Source of the DNA: JANTGF01 sp963750735
GTDB taxonomy: Bacteria > Bacteroidota > Bacteroidia > Bacteroidales > VadinHA17
Assembly: GCA_963750735.1 (NCBI GenBank)
Contig: CAVVRY010000003.1
Coordinates: 62,001-126,000, forward strand
DNA length: 64,000 nt
Direction of reading: 5' to 3'
The translations under genes were made by a program, and so were the position numbers. How positions within the stretch are numbered: the stretch's first letter is position 1; every line of letters starts with the position of its first letter. The notes below the pieces were generated by a model. The model worked only from the letters and a program-made list of their open reading frames with translations. It was not told the DNA's origin and made no database searches. Of the stretch, positions 49,060-58,895 are shown piece after piece.

Positions 49060-49503
49060 ATGAAGGATAAAATCATACACCCCTATGGTGAAAGGCAAGC
49101 TTCATTTGACAAGCGATACCTCGAAATGGCAGGAACCTGGGCAAAGAATTCATATTGTATAAGAAAGCAAGTGGGTGCCTTAATTGTTAAAGATCGGATG
49201 ATTATTTCCGACGGCTACAATGGAACACCTGCCGGATTTGAAAATGTATGTGAAGATGAAAATGGAAAAACAAAACCTTATGTACTGCATGCTGAGGCCA
49301 ATGCCATAACCAAAGTGGCTAAATCGAACAACAGTAGTGAAAATGCGACTTTATATGTAACTACTTCTCCTTGCCTGGAATGCTCTAAATTGATCATTCA
49401 ATCAGGTATAAGGCGTGTGGTTTTTGTTGAAAAATATCGTGATGAAACAGGCGTAAACCTTTTAAAACGTGCAAATATAGAAATTGTTCAATATGAGCTA
49501 TAG
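49060..49503 (+). CDS. dCMP deaminase-like protein (ComEB type)
   Basis: 147 residues from the ATG at 49060 (MKDKIIHPYGERQ); an upstream in-frame start would add an unlikely hydrophobic segment. Zinc site: VLHAEANAITKVA (HAE) near 75 and TTSPCLECSKLII (PCxxC) near 103, with the family element ALIVKDRMIISDGYNGTPAGFEN near 40-62. It would deaminate dCMP to dUMP for thymidylate synthesis. Followed 34 bases later by the S41 protease gene. Confidence 0.88.
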   Translation: MKDKIIHPYGERQASFDKRYLEMAGTWAKNSYCIRKQVGALIVKDRMIISDGYNGTPAGFENVCEDENGKTKPYVLHAEANAITKVAKSNNSSENATLYVTTSPCLECSKLIIQSGIRRVVFVEKYRDETGVNLLKRANIEIVQYEL

Positions 49504-49536
49504 GCAGACCTTTGCATTATACTAATTTTTGATTTT

Positions 49537-51139
49537 ATGAAATACAAGAATAATAAATTATCCATATTACTTCCTTTGCTTATTGCCATAATATTTGCCG
49601 GAGGGCTTCTAATTGGGCTACAATTAAAGAAAACACAATCAACGAATAATTATTCGTTCAGGCCAAGAGCAGATAAACTGCAGGGCATTTTAAGTTTTAT
49701 TGAGGCTGAATATGTTGATTCAGTAAATCGGCGTGACCTTGAAGAGGCAGCCATCCCGGAAATACTTCAAAAGCTTGATCCACATTCTGTATATATTCCT
49801 GCCCGTGATGTGGCCAGGGTTAGCGAACCTCTTGAAGGTAATTTTGAAGGGATAGGAGTCTCCTTTAGCATGCCCAATGATACAGTTATTATTAACTCAA
49901 TAATTCCAGGAGGACCTTCAGAAAAAGTTGGCATAATGGCTGGTGATAGGATTATTACTATAAGCGATAGTACTGTTGCAGGAGCCAACATCGACCAGAA
50001 TGACATTGTAAGAAAATTAAAGGGGCCAAGAGGCACTGAAGTAACAATTGGTATTGAACGACGTGAAGTTCCTGAATTAATTGAATTTACAATTACACGG
50101 GATAAAATACCTCTTTATAGTGTGGATGTTTCCTATATGGTAAATGATTCAACAGGCTATATTAAGATCAGTAAATTTGCCAGAACCACTTACCATGAAT
50201 TTCTTGAAGCGCTTGGATAATCTTCGACTGGAGGGCATGACTCAGATGGTTTTAGATTTAAGAAGCAATAGTGGTGGCTATATGGATGCAGCTACAAAAC
50301 TCGCGAACCAGTTTCTTGAAAAAGGGACCTTAATAGTCTATACAGAAGGCCGCTCACAGGAAAGAGAAAACTTCTACGCAGATGGTAATGGCAAATTTCA
50401 AGATGGGAAAATTGTTTTATTACAGGACGAGTGGTCTGCCTCAGCAAGTGAGATTGTTGCAGGTGCCTTGCAGGACAATGACCGCGGTACAATTATAGGG
50501 AGAAGGTCTTTTGGAAAAGGTCTTGTTCAGGAACCACTTATGATGTCTGATGGCTCTCTGATTCGTTTAACAATTGCCCGGTATTATACACCTACTGGCC
50601 GTTGTATTCAAAAACCGTATGATAACGGTATTGAAGATTATGTCCACGACTTAGAATCGAGGTATATGAATGGGGAATTTGAAAGGGAAGACAGTATTCA
50701 ATTCAATGATTCTTTAAAATATACTACTCCAGGTGGAAAAATTGTATATGGCGGGGGTGGAATCATGCCAGATATATTTGTACCCATTGACACCACAGGA
50801 GTATCCACATATTTTAGACAGGTAAGAGCCAAGGGTTTGATTTACAGGTATGCGTTTGAATATACAGATAAGAACCGCGCAGTTTTAGAAGATTTTCAAG
50901 ATATTAATTCACTGAGAAATTATCTTGAGAGCCAGGACCTTTTTGACAAATTTGTGAGTTTTGCCAATTCAAATAGGGTAGCTCCTAATCAGAAGGACAT
51001 CAAATATTCAAAACATTTAATTCACACTGAAATATTGGCATATATCTCCCGAAATATGCTTGATAATGCTGGCTTTTACCCAATCTGGAAAGATATTGAC
51101 TATACTTTGAATGAGGCAATTAAATATATATCATCCTGA
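49537..51139 (+). CDS. S41 C-terminal processing peptidase (frameshifted as read)
   Basis: Two frames (49537-50220 and a second ending at 51139) make one protein of about 534 residues. A membrane anchor or signal (about 8-25) is followed by an S41 N-terminal region (LDPHSVYIPARD), a PDZ domain (FEGIGVSFSMPNDTVIINSI ... GIMAGDRIITI) and the protease domain. The catalytic Ser is in EWSASASEIVAGAL and the Lys in GRRSFGKGLVQE. One extra G near 50214 breaks EALDNLRLEGM; removing it restores the reading. Tsp/CtpA proteases trim or degrade envelope proteins in the periplasm. Confidence 0.88.
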
Positions 51140-51937
51140 TTAATTCATTTCTGATAAAAAGTCTTTTAATACTTTTGCAGAAATTTCTTCCTCTTCAATA
51201 AAACCCTGGTGGCCTGAGTCGGATAGGGTTACAATTTTACTGTTAACTGGTAATTTAACCTTCTGCATTATAACTTTAAACGGTATGTAATTATCTTTCT
51301 TTCCCAGAATCCACAGGAAAGGTAGTTTTGTTTCTTCAAGCACTCTGCTCCTATCTGGTCTTGTCATCAGTCCGTTTAATGCAGCAATTATTCCTGAATC
51401 AGAAGTATTTCTAGCAATGTTTTTAGCATATTCAATTTCCCTTTTAAATTTCTCCAAATTGTCGTTAGCAAATGCATTTGGTATATTCAAGTTGAAAATA
51501 ACATCTTTCTTCCCCTTCTGCACAAGCATGATTTCTCGTTTCCTTTTTTCAATTGTTTCAGAAGTATCAGCGAAAGGCTGTGAATGAAACAGACAAAACC
51601 CGGTGAGCCGTTCTGGAAACAAATCCAGGAAGGCCAATGTTACATAGCCTCCGAGGGAATGACCAATTAAAAAAGCCTTGCCAATATTTAAATAATCCAT
51701 AACAAACTGGACACTTTCTGCCATTAACTCCATGGATGCAGTATCTTCCAAGAATTCCGATTTCCCATGTCCCAACAAGTCAATTCTAATAACTCTGTAC
51801 TGATTTGAAATTAAAGCTGAAAAGCTATCCCAAATTCTCAAGGACTCGAGATATCCATGCAATAATATTAAGGGTTTCCCATGCCCTTCATCAGAGAAAT
51901 TTAAAATTGAATTTTTAAATATTAGGGTTTCATTCAT
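51140..51937 (-). CDS. Alpha/beta-hydrolase
   Basis: 265 residues. Oxyanion HG motif PLILLHGYLESLRIWDSF near 18-35, nucleophile elbow FLIGHSLGGYVTLAF (Ser) near 89-103, an acid in LWILGKKDNYIPF near 210 and the catalytic His in LSDSGHQGFIEE near 240. It resembles small esterase/MhpC-type hydrolases; substrate unknown. Its stop codon lies immediately next to the stop of the convergent S41 gene, with no intergenic base between them. Confidence 0.88.
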   Translation of the reverse strand: MNETLIFKNSILNFSDEGHGKPLILLHGYLESLRIWDSFSALISNQYRVIRIDLLGHGKSEFLEDTASMELMAESVQFVMDYLNIGKAFLIGHSLGGYVTLAFLDLFPERLTGFCLFHSQPFADTSETIEKRKREIMLVQKGKKDVIFNLNIPNAFANDNLEKFKREIEYAKNIARNTSDSGIIAALNGLMTRPDRSRVLEETKLPFLWILGKKDNYIPFKVIMQKVKLPVNSKIVTLSDSGHQGFIEEEEISAKVLKDFLSEMN

Positions 51938-51994
51938 TTCTTTAGACTAACTTTTTAGATTAAATTTAAATTAAGGTGAATATGCTTATTAACA

Positions 51995-52025
51995 TTGCAA
52001 AAACATATTTAATAAAATACATTTG
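51995..52025 (+). promoter_or_regulatory. Bacteroidota-type promoter for sdhCAB
   Basis: TTG (51995-51997), a 20-base gap and TACATTTG (52018-52025): an exact TAnnTTTG at typical spacing, 60 bases before the sdhC start. Confidence 0.7.
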
Positions 52026-52085
52026 AAGCTAATATAATATATCTCTAAACAATTGTCCTAACTATCATTTTTAAAAATAATCTAT

Positions 52086-52730
52086 ATGAGTAGTTTTTTT
52101 GGTACTTCGGTGACAAAAAAAATTGTCATGGCCCTGGCTGGGCTTTTTTTAATTGTGTTTTTAATGGTTCATTTGGGAATAAATTTTTTCCTTTTATCTG
52201 ATGATCCTACCACATTCAATGGTGCGGCTCATTTTATGGCCTCCAATCCAGTTATTAAAGTTTTTGAACTGGTACTAATGGGTGGTATATTGATCCATAT
52301 AATTTGGGGTGTAATATTGCAAATTCAAAACTGGATGGCCCGGCCCAACAGGTACCAGGTTACAGCCAGCACCCAAACTTCGTTCTTTTCAAAGTATATG
52401 ATTTATACAGGACTAATTATTTTAATATTCCTGATCATTCACTTTGTTAATTTTTATTTCGTGAAGCTCGGCCTAATTGAAGGTGATCATGAGAATTTTT
52501 ATGGAATGGCAAAAGAATTATTCAAGATACCAGGATATATTATTTTCTACATGGTTTCTTTCATTATTCTTGCATTTCATTTAAACCATGCATTTCAATC
52601 GGCATTTCAAACCCTCGGTTTAAACCATGCTAAATATACTCAATGCATCAAAACGGTTGGGCTGGTCTACTCTATTGTAATTCCTCTTGGCTTTGTAGTT
52701 ATTCCGGTTATTATATACTTTTCTAAATAA
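52086..52730 (+). CDS. sdhC: Succinate dehydrogenase cytochrome b subunit
   Basis: 214 residues with five membrane segments, the single-subunit di-heme type typical of Bacteroidota. Histidines in the helices (MVHLGINFF, LIHIIWGV, LIIHFVNF, FHLNHAFQSAFQTLG) are the likely heme ligands. The opening SFFGTSVTKKIVMALAGLFLIVF is characteristic. It anchors the flavoprotein and iron-sulfur subunits and passes electrons to menaquinone. First gene of sdhCAB. Confidence 0.95.
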   Translation: MSSFFGTSVTKKIVMALAGLFLIVFLMVHLGINFFLLSDDPTTFNGAAHFMASNPVIKVFELVLMGGILIHIIWGVILQIQNWMARPNRYQVTASTQTSFFSKYMIYTGLIILIFLIIHFVNFYFVKLGLIEGDHENFYGMAKELFKIPGYIIFYMVSFIILAFHLNHAFQSAFQTLGLNHAKYTQCIKTVGLVYSIVIPLGFVVIPVIIYFSK

Positions 52731-52755
52731 GTAAGAATTAGTAAGCACTGATATC

Positions 52756-54675
52756 ATGACAAAAATAAATTCAAAGATACCTGAAGGTCCGCTGGCTGAA
52801 AAGTGGACAAATTTTAAGGCTCATGCAAAGTTGGTGAATCCAGCCAATAAGAAAAAACTAGATGTCATTGTTGTTGGAACAGGACTTGCTGGAGCTGGGG
52901 CTGCATCCGCCCTTGGGGAATTGGGTTACAATGTTAAAAATTTCTGTTACCAGGATACCCCTAGAAGGGCTCATTCTGTAGCTGCACAGGGAGGCATAAA
53001 TGCTGCCAAAAATTATAGAAATGATGGCGACAGTGTCTACAGGTTGTTCTATGATATGATAAAAGGAGGTGATTACAGAGCCCGTGAAGCCAATGTTTAC
53101 AGGGCCGCCGAGGTAAGTAATGATGTAATTGATCACTTTACAGCCCTAGGCGTTCCATTTGCCAGAGATTATGGTGGAAATCTTGATAACAGATCGTTTG
53201 GAGGTGTTCAGGTTTCCAGGACTTTTTATGCAAAAGGGCAAACTGGACAGCAATGCCTTCTTGGTACTTACTCCTCCTTAAACAGGCAAATAAATAAAGG
53301 TACTGTTACGATGTATCCTCGCCAGGAATTGCTTGAAATCGTAGTTATCGACGGTAAAGCAAGAGGAATTATTACCCGCAATCTAATTAGTGGGGAAATT
53401 GAAAGACATTCTGCACATGCAGTAGTACTGGCCACCGGAGGGTATGGAACAATTTATTACCTTTCCACTTTGGCGGTTAACTCAAACCCCTCAGCAGCCT
53501 GGAAAGCACATAAGAAAGGTGCTTTCTTTGCCAACCCAAGCTTTGTACAAATACATCCTACCAGTATTCCTCAATTGAACGATTATCAGGCAAAACTTAC
53601 GCTGATGTCTGAGTCACTTCGCAACGATGGCCGTATATGGGTTCCAAAAGCTAAGGGAGATAAGCGGCATGCAATTGAGATTCCTGATGAAGAAAGAGAC
53701 TATTACCTCGAACGTAGATACCCAGCTTTCGGAAACCTGGTTCCAAGGGATGTTGCTTCGCGTGCTGCCAAGGAAAGATGTGATGCAGGTTACGGTGTAG
53801 GTGAAACTGGACTTGCAGTAAACCTCGACTTCCGGGATGCCATAAATAAGCAAGGCAAAAAGGCCATTGAAGCCAAGTATGGTAACCTGTTTGAAATGTA
53901 TGAGACCATTACCGGGCTCAACCCATATGAAGAGCCTATGCGTATTTACCCGGCAGGTCACTATACAATGGGGGGACTTTGGGTAGATTACAACTTAATG
54001 ACCACCATCCCAGGATTATTTTCAATAGGGGAATCAAACTTCTCTGATCATGGTGCTAACAGGCTTGGAGCCAGCTCTTTAATGCAGACATCTGGAGATG
54101 GATACTTTATACTTCCTTACACCATTGGCGATTACCTCGCTGACGAAATCAGGACCCCTAGAATTTCTACTGATGAAAAAGAATTTGGTGAAGCTGAAAA
54201 AGAGGTAAAAGAAATGTTAGAAAAGCTTCTGTCAATCAATGGAACACAAACTGCAACCTCCTTCCACAGAAAACTGGGAAGAATTATGTGGGATTATTGT
54301 GGCATGTCAAGAAACGAAGAGGGATTGAAAAAAGCTCAAAACCTGGTAAAAGAGCTAAAAGATGAATTCTGGGCAGATTTGAAAATACCAGGAGAATTAA
54401 ATGAAGTAAACCAGGAACTTGAAAAAGCAGGAAGGGTAGCAGATTATTTTGAACTGGCAAACCTGATGATTACTGACGCCTTAAATCGTACTGAATCATG
54501 CGGTGCTCACTTCCGTGAGGAGAGTCAGACACCTGAGGGAGAAGCCAAACGGGATGATGCCAACTTCGCTTATGTAGCAGCCTGGGAATATGCGGGTGAA
54601 GACAAAACCCACAATCTCCATAAGGAAGAATTGATTTTTGAAGAGGTTGAAGTAAAAGAAAGAAGTTATAAATAA
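52756..54675 (+). CDS. sdhA: Succinate dehydrogenase/fumarate reductase flavoprotein subunit
   Basis: 639 residues. FAD domain DVIVVGTGLAGAGAASALGE near 36-55. The covalent-FAD His lies in RRAHSVAAQGGINAAKN near 78, and the substrate site in ARDYGGNLDNRSFGGVQVSRTFY and HPTSIPQ. The catalytic Arg region is LVPRDVASRA, and the C-terminal GANRLGASSLMQ follows. It oxidises succinate to fumarate. The long B-type form is normal for the phylum. It sits 25 bases after sdhC and 53 before sdhB. Confidence 0.97.
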   Translation: MTKINSKIPEGPLAEKWTNFKAHAKLVNPANKKKLDVIVVGTGLAGAGAASALGELGYNVKNFCYQDTPRRAHSVAAQGGINAAKNYRNDGDSVYRLFYDMIKGGDYRAREANVYRAAEVSNDVIDHFTALGVPFARDYGGNLDNRSFGGVQVSRTFYAKGQTGQQCLLGTYSSLNRQINKGTVTMYPRQELLEIVVIDGKARGIITRNLISGEIERHSAHAVVLATGGYGTIYYLSTLAVNSNPSAAWKAHKKGAFFANPSFVQIHPTSIPQLNDYQAKLTLMSESLRNDGRIWVPKAKGDKRHAIEIPDEERDYYLERRYPAFGNLVPRDVASRAAKERCDAGYGVGETGLAVNLDFRDAINKQGKKAIEAKYGNLFEMYETITGLNPYEEPMRIYPAGHYTMGGLWVDYNLMTTIPGLFSIGESNFSDHGANRLGASSLMQTSGDGYFILPYTIGDYLADEIRTPRISTDEKEFGEAEKEVKEMLEKLLSINGTQTATSFHRKLGRIMWDYCGMSRNEEGLKKAQNLVKELKDEFWADLKIPGELNEVNQELEKAGRVADYFELANLMITDALNRTESCGAHFREESQTPEGEAKRDDANFAYVAAWEYAGEDKTHNLHKEELIFEEVEVKERSYK

Positions 54676-54728
54676 GCATACAAAGTATTTTGATAAACAA
54701 ACGTTAAAACGTTAAATTATAGCGAAAT

Positions 54729-55469
54729 ATGAAAGTCAAATTAAAAATATGGCGGCAAAAAAATGCTACTGCAAAAGGCAAATTTGTCAAGTATGAACTC
54801 GATGAGGTTTCTCCGGAGATGTCGTTTCTTGAAATGTTGGATGCCCTCAATAAGAAACTAATTTTATCCGGTGATGATCCTGTGACTTTTGATCATGATT
54901 GTCGTGAAGGTATTTGTGGCGCATGTGGCATGTATATCAATGGGTATCCTCATGGACCTGTGAGGGGAATTACTACCTGCCACCTTTCAATGCGTTTCTT
55001 TAAGGATGGAGAAACAATTGTAGTTGAACCATGGCGTGCAAAATCATTCCCGGTAATTAAGGATTTGATGGTTGACAGGTCTCCCTTTGACAAAATTCAA
55101 ATTGCGTATGGATTTATATCTTCTAATATAAATAGCGCCCCCGATTCACATGCTCTTCCTGTAAAGAAAGAACAATCAGACATGGCTTTTGATGCAGCTA
55201 TTTGCATTGGATGTGGTGCTTGTGTTGCAGCCTGTAAGAATGCTTCGGCTATGCTATTTGTTTCGGCTAAAGTATCTCAATTTGCCCTGCTTCCACAGGG
55301 AAAAATTGAAGCAAAAGAAAGGGTTCAGTCTATGGTGAAGAAAATGGATGAACTTGGATTCGGAAATTGCACAAATACCGGTGCCTGTGAGGCACAGTGT
55401 CCAAAAGAAATATCTCTTACAAATATTGCAAGATTGAATAGAGAATTTCTAACATCTAAACTATCTTAA
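54729..55469 (+). CDS. sdhB: Succinate dehydrogenase/fumarate reductase iron-sulfur subunit
   Basis: 246 residues. N-terminal 2Fe-2S ligands in DHDCREGICGACGMYINGYP ... TTCHL (about 57-94). C-terminal ferredoxin-like ligands in AAICIGCGACVAACKNASAM near 156 and GNCTNTGACEAQCPKEISL near 215. It carries electrons from SdhA to the heme subunit. Last gene of the operon, followed by a terminator. Confidence 0.97.
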   Translation: MKVKLKIWRQKNATAKGKFVKYELDEVSPEMSFLEMLDALNKKLILSGDDPVTFDHDCREGICGACGMYINGYPHGPVRGITTCHLSMRFFKDGETIVVEPWRAKSFPVIKDLMVDRSPFDKIQIAYGFISSNINSAPDSHALPVKKEQSDMAFDAAICIGCGACVAACKNASAMLFVSAKVSQFALLPQGKIEAKERVQSMVKKMDELGFGNCTNTGACEAQCPKEISLTNIARLNREFLTSKLS

Positions 55470-55490
55470 ACCCTGTAGAATAGTTGCAAA

Positions 55491-55526
55491 AAAGGGCACC
55501 TTTTCTAGGTGCCCTTTTTCTTTTTG
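55491..55526 (+). terminator. Terminator between sdhB and pepP
   Basis: Perfect 10-bp stem (AAAGGGCACC 55491-55500 with GGTGCCCTTT 55508-55517), 7-base loop, then a T-rich tail. The A run on the other side makes it a likely bidirectional terminator for both convergent genes. Confidence 0.88.
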
Positions 55527-55527
55527 C

Positions 55528-56919
55528 TCAATCTTGTCGCATTATATCCTGAATTTCATCTACCGTTTTTGGAATTGGTCTACCAAGAACCCGGTACCCA
55601 CTTTTTGTTACCAGAATGTCATCCTCAATTCTGATACCACCGAAATCCTTATATGTCTCTACCTTATCGTAATCGATAAAATCAGTAAACTTATTTTCCG
55701 CTCTCCACTGATCAATCAAAGCAGGTATAAAATATATACCAGGTTCAATTGTGAATACGTGACCCGGTTCATATTTCTTCCCAAAACGCAAAAATGCCAG
55801 ACCAAATTGATCACTTCTTTTGGTTTCTTCATCATAACCAACATTATTCTCACCCAGGCCTTCCATGTCATGAACGTCCAATCCCATATGATGTCCCAAT
55901 CCATGTGGAAAAAATAATGCATGTGCACCTTGTTCGACTGCCTCCCTGGTATTTCCTTTCATCAATCCCAGGGCTTTAAGTCCTTCAGCAATAATCTCCG
56001 CTCCAAATAAATGGTTGCTTTTATTGCTTTTGCCAGGTGCAACATTTTGAATAGTCTGCATATTTGCTCTTAAAACAATTTCATAAATGTCTTTTTGCCG
56101 CTGATCAAATTTTCCACCTACCGGAACAGTTCTTGTAATATCACTTGCATAATGAAGCAAGGACTCAGCACCAGCGTCTGTCACCATCATTCTGCCTTCC
56201 TTCAGAACATTTCCGTGGTAGTGATTGTGCAGTGTCTGCCCGTTAATACTCAGAATTATTGGAAATGAAATACCCTCACCCATTGAAGAAGCAATTCCGG
56301 CAATTCTACCTGCAATTTCCCTTTCAACAATTCCCGGCTTTGCCATTTTCATAGATGTTGTATGCATGTGATAAGCAATCTCAATGGCCTTTTCTATTTC
56401 ACCGACTTCATCTTCATCTTTAATAATCCTTAGGCTTACAACAGACATAATCAGTTCATTAGAGGCATTTGCTCTTACATTTGAAGGTTCGACATTTAAC
56501 AATTCTGCAATTTTTATTAAATTTTCGCCCCTATAAGGAGGTAAGTAGTGAACTTTCCTGTTTTTACTTTTAGCCTCCTGAATAAATTCATTCAGTTTAA
56601 CTAGAGGTAGAGTGTTATGAACTCCAACTCTAGCAGCCATATCATGAACAGTTGGTTGGGGTCCCATCCAGATGATGTCGTCCATGTCAACATCATTCCC
56701 GAATATATAATCCTCTCCGGAATCGATGTCAATAATTGCAGTAAAATCAGGATGATCTAATCCAAAGAAATACAGAAAATCACTATCCTGCCTGAAATGA
56801 TATGTATTTGCAGGATAATTAAAACTGGCTTCGGTGTTACCTAAAAATAAGACTAATCCAGAACCCATTTGTTGTTTTAATCTTTCTCTTCTATTTGTAT
56901 AAATTTTCTCAGAAAACAT
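55528..56919 (-). CDS. pepP: Xaa-Pro aminopeptidase (M24B, aminopeptidase P)
   Basis: 463 residues. N-terminal domain (YTNRRERLKQQMGSGLVLFLG; FRQDSDFLYFFGL) and a pita-bread catalytic domain. The dinuclear-metal ligands are in VTDAGAESLLHYASDITRT (Asp, Asp), PHGLGHHMGLDVHD (His), FTIEPGIYFIP (Glu) and GGIRIEDDILVT (Glu). It removes N-terminal residues before proline. No signal peptide, so cytoplasmic. A possible promoter (TTG, 19 bases, TAATTTTA on the minus strand) lies about 60 bases upstream. Confidence 0.95.
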   Translation of the reverse strand: MFSEKIYTNRRERLKQQMGSGLVLFLGNTEASFNYPANTYHFRQDSDFLYFFGLDHPDFTAIIDIDSGEDYIFGNDVDMDDIIWMGPQPTVHDMAARVGVHNTLPLVKLNEFIQEAKSKNRKVHYLPPYRGENLIKIAELLNVEPSNVRANASNELIMSVVSLRIIKDEDEVGEIEKAIEIAYHMHTTSMKMAKPGIVEREIAGRIAGIASSMGEGISFPIILSINGQTLHNHYHGNVLKEGRMMVTDAGAESLLHYASDITRTVPVGGKFDQRQKDIYEIVLRANMQTIQNVAPGKSNKSNHLFGAEIIAEGLKALGLMKGNTREAVEQGAHALFFPHGLGHHMGLDVHDMEGLGENNVGYDEETKRSDQFGLAFLRFGKKYEPGHVFTIEPGIYFIPALIDQWRAENKFTDFIDYDKVETYKDFGGIRIEDDILVTKSGYRVLGRPIPKTVDEIQDIMRQD

Positions 56920-57067
56920 AGTATTTAAATTAAAGTTGAATAGTTTGTATTTTTTCTAAAATTACACTCATTAATTGGTTTATCAAAACTAACAAATTGA
57001 TTCAGAAACTTCAATTTGCCTTTATCTGAGTAAATTCATTGATAAAAAAATGGTTACATGAAAAAAC

Positions 57068-57120
57068 TTTTGTGCGAACAGGGTCATTATTAATGTTAAA
57101 TGTATTATATTCGCACAAAA
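57068..57120. promoter_or_regulatory. Perfect 11-bp inverted repeat overlapping a promoter-like box
   Basis: TTTTGTGCGAA (57068-57078) and TTCGCACAAAA (57110-57120) are exact inverted copies 31 bases apart. The right arm overlaps TATATTCG (57106-57113), which resembles a -7 box, 41 bases before the next gene. This could be an operator read by a dimeric regulator. Confidence 0.5.
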
Positions 57121-57153
57121 ATAGCAGCTTTTCAACAGTTAATCAACAACCCT

Positions 57154-57885
57154 ATGCCCTACAGAAGATTACCAAACACAGATGCAGCCAGAATGAAAGC
57201 GCTAAAAGCTGCACTCACAAAAGGAAAAGAGCTCCCTCCTTTTAAATTGGCTTTTAGTCAGAGTAACCTACTTAAATTGCAATCTTTTGTCGAAACTTTT
57301 AATCATACCTTAAATAATCAGAAGCAGGCATTTGATTACCAGGTAACAAACAGCAATCGTTATAGAGTAGCATTAAGAAAAGTCAAATTGTATATTTCGC
57401 ACTTCATTCAGGTAACGAATATGGCTATTATCAGGGGTGAGTTAGCAGAAAACACCAGGGATTATTTTGGCCTTGAAAAAAACTCAAAAACGATACCCAT
57501 TCTTAATACCGAAAAAGAAGTTATCGAATTAGGCGCTCGTCTTATTGAAGGAGAAAAACAACGGCTTAAAAAAGGTTTAACAGCCATAAAAAATCCAACA
57601 ATTGCAGTTGTAAATGTTAGGTACGAGCAATTCATGGATGCTTATAATTTTCAGAAAACTTTACAGAAAAGAAATAAGTTGGCCCTTGAAAAATTGGCAT
57701 CCATGAGAAATAAGGCCGATGAAATAATATTGAGTATCTGGAACGAAGTAGAAGATAATTTCAGTGACCTACCTGAAAACATGAAACGAGACGAAGCCTC
57801 ACAATATGGTCTGGTATATGTATTCAGGAAAAATGAGCTCCTCAAAATTCATTTCTCACCAGTAGAGAGAAGAGGTACAGCCTGA
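57154..57885 (+). CDS. Hypothetical protein, helical, Bacteroidota-type
   Basis: 243 residues from the ATG at 57154 (MPYRRLPNTDAARMKALKAAL); the 18-residue upstream extension overlaps the putative operator and is unlikely. Highly basic and helical, with repeated Lys/Leu heptads, no signal peptide or membrane helix. It has the look of an uncharacterised protein seen in many Bacteroidota. Single gene behind an inverted repeat. Function unknown. Confidence 0.65.
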   Translation: MPYRRLPNTDAARMKALKAALTKGKELPPFKLAFSQSNLLKLQSFVETFNHTLNNQKQAFDYQVTNSNRYRVALRKVKLYISHFIQVTNMAIIRGELAENTRDYFGLEKNSKTIPILNTEKEVIELGARLIEGEKQRLKKGLTAIKNPTIAVVNVRYEQFMDAYNFQKTLQKRNKLALEKLASMRNKADEIILSIWNEVEDNFSDLPENMKRDEASQYGLVYVFRKNELLKIHFSPVERRGTA

Positions 57886-57906
57886 AAAAACCAGGAATCT
57901 ATTAAG

Positions 57907-58842
57907 CTAGTTTTTACTTCTAATGACACCTACACTCTTACCTGAGTAGATTTGCCATAGCGAAACACCTACAAATAAGATACTTATTACTATGTAATAC
58001 CAGTTTCCTTCCTTTGTTCCTATAGCATCAATATTTTTTCCAACAGTTTCCTGACCATAGATAAATAGCAGAATAACGGCGGCTGCATTATTAATGAAAT
58101 GAGCCAGAATCGGAAGCCAGATTGACCCAGACCAATAATAAATCACACCAAAAATAAAACCCAGGTAAAATCGAGGGAAAAATCCATAAAACTGAAGATG
58201 CATAAAACTAAAGAGAAAGGCAGCGATAAAAATGCCTAACCATGGACTTTTGGTCCAATCAATAAAAATTCTTTGAACAATCCCTCTGAAAAACAACTCT
58301 TCTCCTAAAGCAGGAAGTATTGCAATCAATATAAGATTATAGAATAATCCTGCAAAACTTTTAGATTGCAGGAATGCCTCTGTCATCTGGACAGCACTTT
58401 CTTCCAGTTTCCTAAATGTTTCCTCAAGTGAGGAAAGGAATCCTGGCAGCCTCATATTTAAGTTCCATTCCGACAGCAAGTTAACAAGCGGGAATCCAAA
58501 AACCATTAAAAGCAATACCCACCCTACAATTGCTGGCTCAACATGTATTCTTAAACCAACACTATTCAGTCCGTTCTTAAAAATTAGCCTGGCGAGAACA
58601 ATTGCAGGGATAAGGAACAATCCTATCGATTGCAATAACTGAAAATATTTCAACAAGGGAATATTCTCCTCAGAAGGAGTACTTTGCAACAATGAAGATA
58701 ACTCATTTATGCCAACATGAAAAATAATTATTGCGACAAGTGCTCCAATAAAACTTATTACAAAAAAAGACAAAAATGCCAATAAAATGGCAAAAATGAA
58801 TTTTGTAAATGGATGCATCTCGCTTAATAATCCTGTTCTCAT
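57907..58842 (-). CDS. CPBP-family intramembrane metalloprotease
   Basis: 311 residues from the ATG at 58842 (MRTGLLSEMHPFTKF). A longer frame to 58947 would overlap the divergent dus gene. Eight or so hydrophobic segments. The Abi/CAAX-protease motifs are PALGEELFFRGIVQRIF (EExxxR) near 195, SFMHLQFYGFFPRFYLG (His) near 230 and PILAHFINNAAAVIL (His) near 262. The Rce1-like fold cuts within membranes; the substrate is unknown. Members can process prenylated proteins, peptides or anti-sigma factors. Confidence 0.85.
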   Translation of the reverse strand: MRTGLLSEMHPFTKFIFAILLAFLSFFVISFIGALVAIIIFHVGINELSSLLQSTPSEENIPLLKYFQLLQSIGLFLIPAIVLARLIFKNGLNSVGLRIHVEPAIVGWVLLLMVFGFPLVNLLSEWNLNMRLPGFLSSLEETFRKLEESAVQMTEAFLQSKSFAGLFYNLILIAILPALGEELFFRGIVQRIFIDWTKSPWLGIFIAAFLFSFMHLQFYGFFPRFYLGFIFGVIYYWSGSIWLPILAHFINNAAAVILLFIYGQETVGKNIDAIGTKEGNWYYIVISILFVGVSLWQIYSGKSVGVIRSKN

Positions 58843-58895
58843 TCTCCCTTTTTTTCTAATTTTGCCACCTAAGGTAAATAATCTTTTATAATTTG

